From: Trichaptum fuscoviolaceum
Lineage: Eukaryota; Basidiomycota; Agaricomycetes; Hymenochaetales; Trichaptaceae
Direction: 5' to 3'
DNA: 64,000 nucleotides
Assembly (NCBI GenBank): GCA_910574455.1
Contig: CAJSYZ010000007.1
Coordinates: forward strand, 4,251,854-4,315,853
Numbering within the stretch: the stretch's first letter is position 1; the number at the start of each line of letters is the position of its first letter. Below the pieces are notes generated by a model. That model saw only the letters and a program-made list of their open reading frames with translations, was not told the DNA's origin and searched no databases. A program made the position numbers and the translations under genes. Below, piece after piece: positions 60,695-64,000 of this stretch.

Positions 60695-61612
60695 GGCTAG
60701 CAATAAGCGATGTAGTGGGATGCGAAGCGGGAGAGAAAATTTAGGATTACATGTCCGCGACGCGCGGCCACTTCTTCTCTTGCACTCAAGCCCTACAATT
60801 CTCTCCTCCTCAAGACTGCCTGCTTCAAGCTCTCCTGCTTCAAGATATTATTGAGATGTTAAACAAACACTCCTTTTGCTTTCAAGACTACAATGGATGG
60901 CTGAACCGAGAGTCTCCACTTCGCAATACTTATGCCAGCACTTTTGCAAAGATGTGGTCTTGTTCAATTGATTGCAAGTGCATTTGCGACAATCGCAAGA
61001 CTCATTGCTTACCGGAAGAAAAAACATATATATATTGCTATCTTGCGCAAGTCTCAATTGCGCTTGCTGCCCCGATGTGGCTCAAATTCAGAACATGTAA
61101 GGTTAGCTGCCCTTGAATGCACCTTGCTCACCGGGAGCAAAAACATATATACATTGTCATCTTCGGCCTTGAGTCTTGCTGTCCTGACATTGCTCTCTGG
61201 GCTCAAAAGCTTGCTGTCCTGATGCCGCTCTCCGGAAGCAAAAACATATATACATTGTCATCTTTGGTGTCACCGGAAAGAGTTCTCAAGAGCTTGCTTA
61301 AAGTGCTCAGGGTCGAGTTTTGGGCTCATTCCCTCAGATATTTTGATTATTCTAATGTCAAGCTCTCTGTTCCATAATATAGATTAACTCTGGTATCTAA
61401 AACCAATGCAATCGAAGGAGAAACTGAGATAATTTGCACCGGCCGGACTCGGAGTTGATTACGTAAGCAGGGTCAATGCGTGCTACCAATCCTGGCCCAA
61501 CCTCCTGCTCTGCAACCATGACCTGCGAGCAGGCCATTGAACCTATCTCATTGCTCACAACCTCTGGAATTCAGCTTTCCATCACCATAGGCCACTACAC
61601 CAGCATGCAAGT

Positions 61613-62161
61613 CTATGCTTCCCTGCATCTCAGCCCCGAAATCCAGACACAGAGAGGTGAGTGCTCTCCCGGCCTCTCGCACCTCCTTCCAAGGCTTGCA
61701 ACGCTCGGGACACTATCCACGTCTGATGGAAGGTCCTGAAACACTTGGAAGGCTTCTAGGCTGGACGTAATACCACCCGATAAGCGAAATGTGCGAGCAA
61801 AACTGTCCAAATTGCAGAATCTCCGGGTGAGCTCCTCCAAGCTGCTGTAGGCCTGTTCAACACACATTGAAAACATACCTAAGTTCTGTGCTGCAACAAT
61901 GACTACTGATATATCAACTATAGACCCCAAGGCTCGAAGATACACCACCCCGCCTCCCCCCAGCTCACGAACTCGACCCGAGCAAGCCGTGCAAGTGCAG
62001 CACGGCTCGTACCTCCCATTCACTCGGAAGACATCTTCCATACTTCGCCTCGCTCTTTTCGCATCAGAAACCAGGGGTTCAGGGTCTCGGCTATGCTGTG
62101 GGAATGGCGCTACTGCGTAGCCGCTGTCTGCAATGCCCGGAGGCTGTATTTTTGCAAGCAC
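61613..62161 (-). CDS. conserved anonymous ORF, 182 codons, array unit 6
   Basis: Same ORF and same translation as at 55628-56176. No domain recognised. Confidence 0.35.
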   Translation of the reverse strand: MLAKIQPPGIADSGYAVAPFPQHSRDPEPLVSDAKRARRSMEDVFRVNGRYEPCCTCTACSGRVRELGGGGVVYLRALGSIVDISVVIVAAQNLGMFSMCVEQAYSSLEELTRRFCNLDSFARTFRLSGGITSSLEAFQVFQDLPSDVDSVPSVASLGRRCERPGEHSPLCVWISGLRCREA

Positions 62162-62437
62162 TTTGCCATCTGCACAGAGAGTGCATTTGGCATATTCTGA
62201 GCTTTCTGGGTGCTTTCTGGAGGATTGGAGGGTGCTGGAGAGGTCTCATTGTGCTGCTGGAGGTCGCTGGAGGTGGTTTGAGGGACGGGACAGGCGGGAC
62301 AGCTGCACGGCGCTCGAAACACTCATCCGGACGTATGCCCGGACACTGCAGAAATGAGCCATTCTTCTTCGCTTGGCTTTTTCAATGAGTCGGTGAGTAT
62401 CGGCCGTCTCTATTATCTGTCTAGAGCTTTCAAAAGG

Positions 62438-62648
62438 TATAAATACTGGCCCAATCTATCCCCAAGTTCCTCAGGCTCTTTGCCCTCTTCCCTCGTCTCT
62501 CGCAGCTCTCCTGTGTGCACACACTGTAAGTGTCTCCTGGTTTTCGTAGTCAATGCTAAAGCTAACATTTCACTCATAGTTGTTATTACTATATACAATG
62601 GTAAGTGCAATCTGATTACAGGATTTGTTGATTTCTAACTTGAATTAG
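62438..62648 (+). promoter_or_regulatory. TATA element with two-intron leader, array unit 6
   Basis: Same arrangement as at 12871-13081. Confidence 0.5.
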
Positions 62649-63111
62649 TTTATTGTCTGACTGCGTGCGCAACCTTACCCAAGACCATCTCAAGTTTGTC
62701 GCGCATTTGCATTGCGAATGAATCTTAAAGTCGCCCGTGAAGAACAAGGAGATCCTACTATGACTTGCGCAAGACGCGATTGCGCGCTGTCTGCGCAATG
62801 GTTCAAAACTGAGAAATGAGTCTGATCGGACCCTAGACTGACAGCAACTCACCGAAATGGTCCTACTTTGAGTGCTTTCTTGTTGTAAGCACTTGTAACT
62901 TGTGTCCGTGAGCTTTCAAGATTGGCGTCTGTCCCTGAAGCGCCGTCCGCGCCGTCGTGACTTGCGTCCGTACCACTACCACTTGCAAATTTGACCTCAA
63001 CTGTCGCCTATACCAGACATCCGAAGACATGTGTGAACACTTTTTATCTCGAATGTAGGACCAGGGTATTGCGACGCGCAGATGGAGCGGTGATGGTGAC
63101 ATTGAAGGTAC

Positions 63112-63712
63112 GTCTACAGCACATTCTGTCCGATCCTGTCGATTGCTGAGAATGCCCGAGCAGCGAGTGCGAAGCGTCTGAACCTCAAGGCAAATACATT
63201 TATGGCATCAGCGCATGCGATGGTGATGTACCGATCTATAATGCGCCGTATGCGATGGTGCTGTACCCATTTTCCATTGGCGAAGAGGCCGTTCTTGTGT
63301 GACGCGATGAACTGCGCGCTTCGAAGATCGCCGCAAGCAATGGTGCTGTCCCATCTTCCTTTCGATTCTACGGCGAAGAGGCCATTCTTGTGACGCGATG
63401 AACTGCGCGCTTCGAAGATCATGGCGAAATGAATTTTTAGCCCCGAAGTTTATGAGCTTAAAGGCTATCATCGTTTGTTACCTGTGCCCTCGAAGTCTCA
63501 ACAAATTGCGCATTCACAACACTAGTACTGGCCCTCGATGGTCGCGTCCTCGCAATGCGGCGATGCCAGCAACAGCAATCGTCCGCGGACAACTACAAAC
63601 AGACTCGCGGACGGAGACCTGCATCAAAGAATACACCTTTGATGCTCGTCTGCGCACTGGCATGCATGGCTGTGCTCGAGGCTGAGCGACTTCTCGCAGA
63701 GGAGGCCATGTT
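63112..63712 (+). pseudogene. TRR1 3' fragment, shortened form, array unit 6/7 junction
   Basis: Short-form fragment as at 19731-20336, with one more base missing near 63350 (GTGCTGTCCCAT in place of GTGCTGTACCCAT). Confidence 0.8.
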
Positions 63713-63845
63713 TTTTTTACCAACCTTGTATTTAGAGATTCTTCTTCACGGATAGACTGTTATTGAAGCATGTATCACAAGTAATGTCTTCGAATGTTGA
63801 TTAATGTACATATTGCGAAGTATAAACAATCGAACCACAAGTAAA

Positions 63846-64000
63846 CTATGATTCGCCCGTGTCAGAACCCTCAACATCCGTGTCTATCCAGCTCTCAGAC
63901 TCTGTATCGATATCCTGAAACTTTGTAGGGCTTCGCGACGAATGCCATTGAGAGTGGAGGGTCAGCCCTGTCGCCGTTTGTAAGGGAGCAACAGGCTCGC
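63846..64000 (-). CDS. SLP1-like SUN-domain gene, array copy 7, C-terminal end only (cut by window)
   Basis: The stop codon and about 50 C-terminal codons match copies 4-6 (DTDVEGSDTGES end). The rest lies beyond the window, showing that the array continues. Confidence 0.85.
   Translation of the reverse strand, partial: EPVAPLQTATGLTLHSQWHSSRSPTKFQDIDTESESWIDTDVEGSDTGES

Larger units (their letters stand above)
1837..64000. repeat. large tandem array, unit about 6.0-6.3 kb, at least six units plus a partial
   Basis: The same ordered block recurs head to tail. Measured between SLP1 stop codons, the unit lengths are about 6332 (1837-8168), 6193 (8169-14361), 6110 (14362-20471), 6012 once the transposon is removed (20472-51876), 5985 (51877-57861) and 5984 bp (57862-63845), followed by a partial unit to the window end. 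The last two full units appear almost identical base for base, while the first is strongly divergent. The array extends past the right edge, so total copy number is unknown. Block lengths differ because of internal indels in the spacer and in the TRR1 fragment. Confidence 0.95.

Overview
This window looks like nuclear DNA of a filamentous basidiomycete, probably an Agaricomycete. The evidence is short GT-AG introns of about 50-65 nt with CTAAC-type branch points, fungal thioredoxin reductase and SLP1-type SUN-domain protein sequences, and a Plavaka-family DNA transposase, a family known mainly from Agaricomycetes. No prokaryotic gene arrangement, rRNA, tRNA, CRISPR array or telomere repeat was seen.

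Layout. (1) 342-1551: a thioredoxin reductase gene (TRR1-like) with three introns and two apparent frameshifts. (2) About 1.8 kb to the right edge: a head-to-tail tandem array with a period near 6.0-6.3 kb. Each unit carries, in + strand order, an SLP1-like SUN-domain gene (minus strand), a spacer with short internal repeats, a conserved anonymous ORF of 182 codons (minus strand), a TATA element followed by two intron-like segments, and a degenerate 3' fragment of thioredoxin reductase. SLP1 copies lie at about 1.84-4.89, 8.17-11.00, 14.36-17.20, 20.47-23.12 (plus a 5' piece at 48.5-48.7), 51.88-54.71, 57.86-60.69 and 63.85-64.00 kb (cut by the window). The first copy is heavily disrupted. The third reads through and the fourth body is open, while the second, fifth and sixth each carry one single-base indel. 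(3) 23121-48513: a 25,393-bp transposon inserted in the fourth SLP1 copy, with imperfect terminal inverted repeats (CATCAGGGAA...) and a 2-bp AG target duplication.

The transposon encodes a multi-exon Plavaka transposase on the minus strand. Divergent from it is a gene I reconstruct as about 18 exons (about 977 aa), including ten consecutive exons whose lengths are all multiples of three. A second divergent pair lies further left: a 6-exon gene for a 940-aa coiled-coil protein and a helix-rich gene of unknown function. The left part holds apparently captured host pieces: a broken Nik1-type histidine kinase, a broken Cdc4-like WD40 region, and a WRN-type 3'-5' exonuclease gene whose reading frame is intact as far as it can be followed. 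Non-coding parts of the element are full of three kinds of short self-complementary motif (AGTAGTACTACT-like, GCCAGTGGCAC-like, CAACTTGAAGTTG-like) and a nested 383-bp MITE-like element.

Reading of the whole: a locus with convergent TRR1 and SLP1 genes was amplified into a tandem array that kept SLP1 but only fragments of TRR1. Later a giant Plavaka element landed in one SLP1 copy, and its terminal repeat happens to supply an in-frame ATG immediately before the signal-peptide region of that copy.
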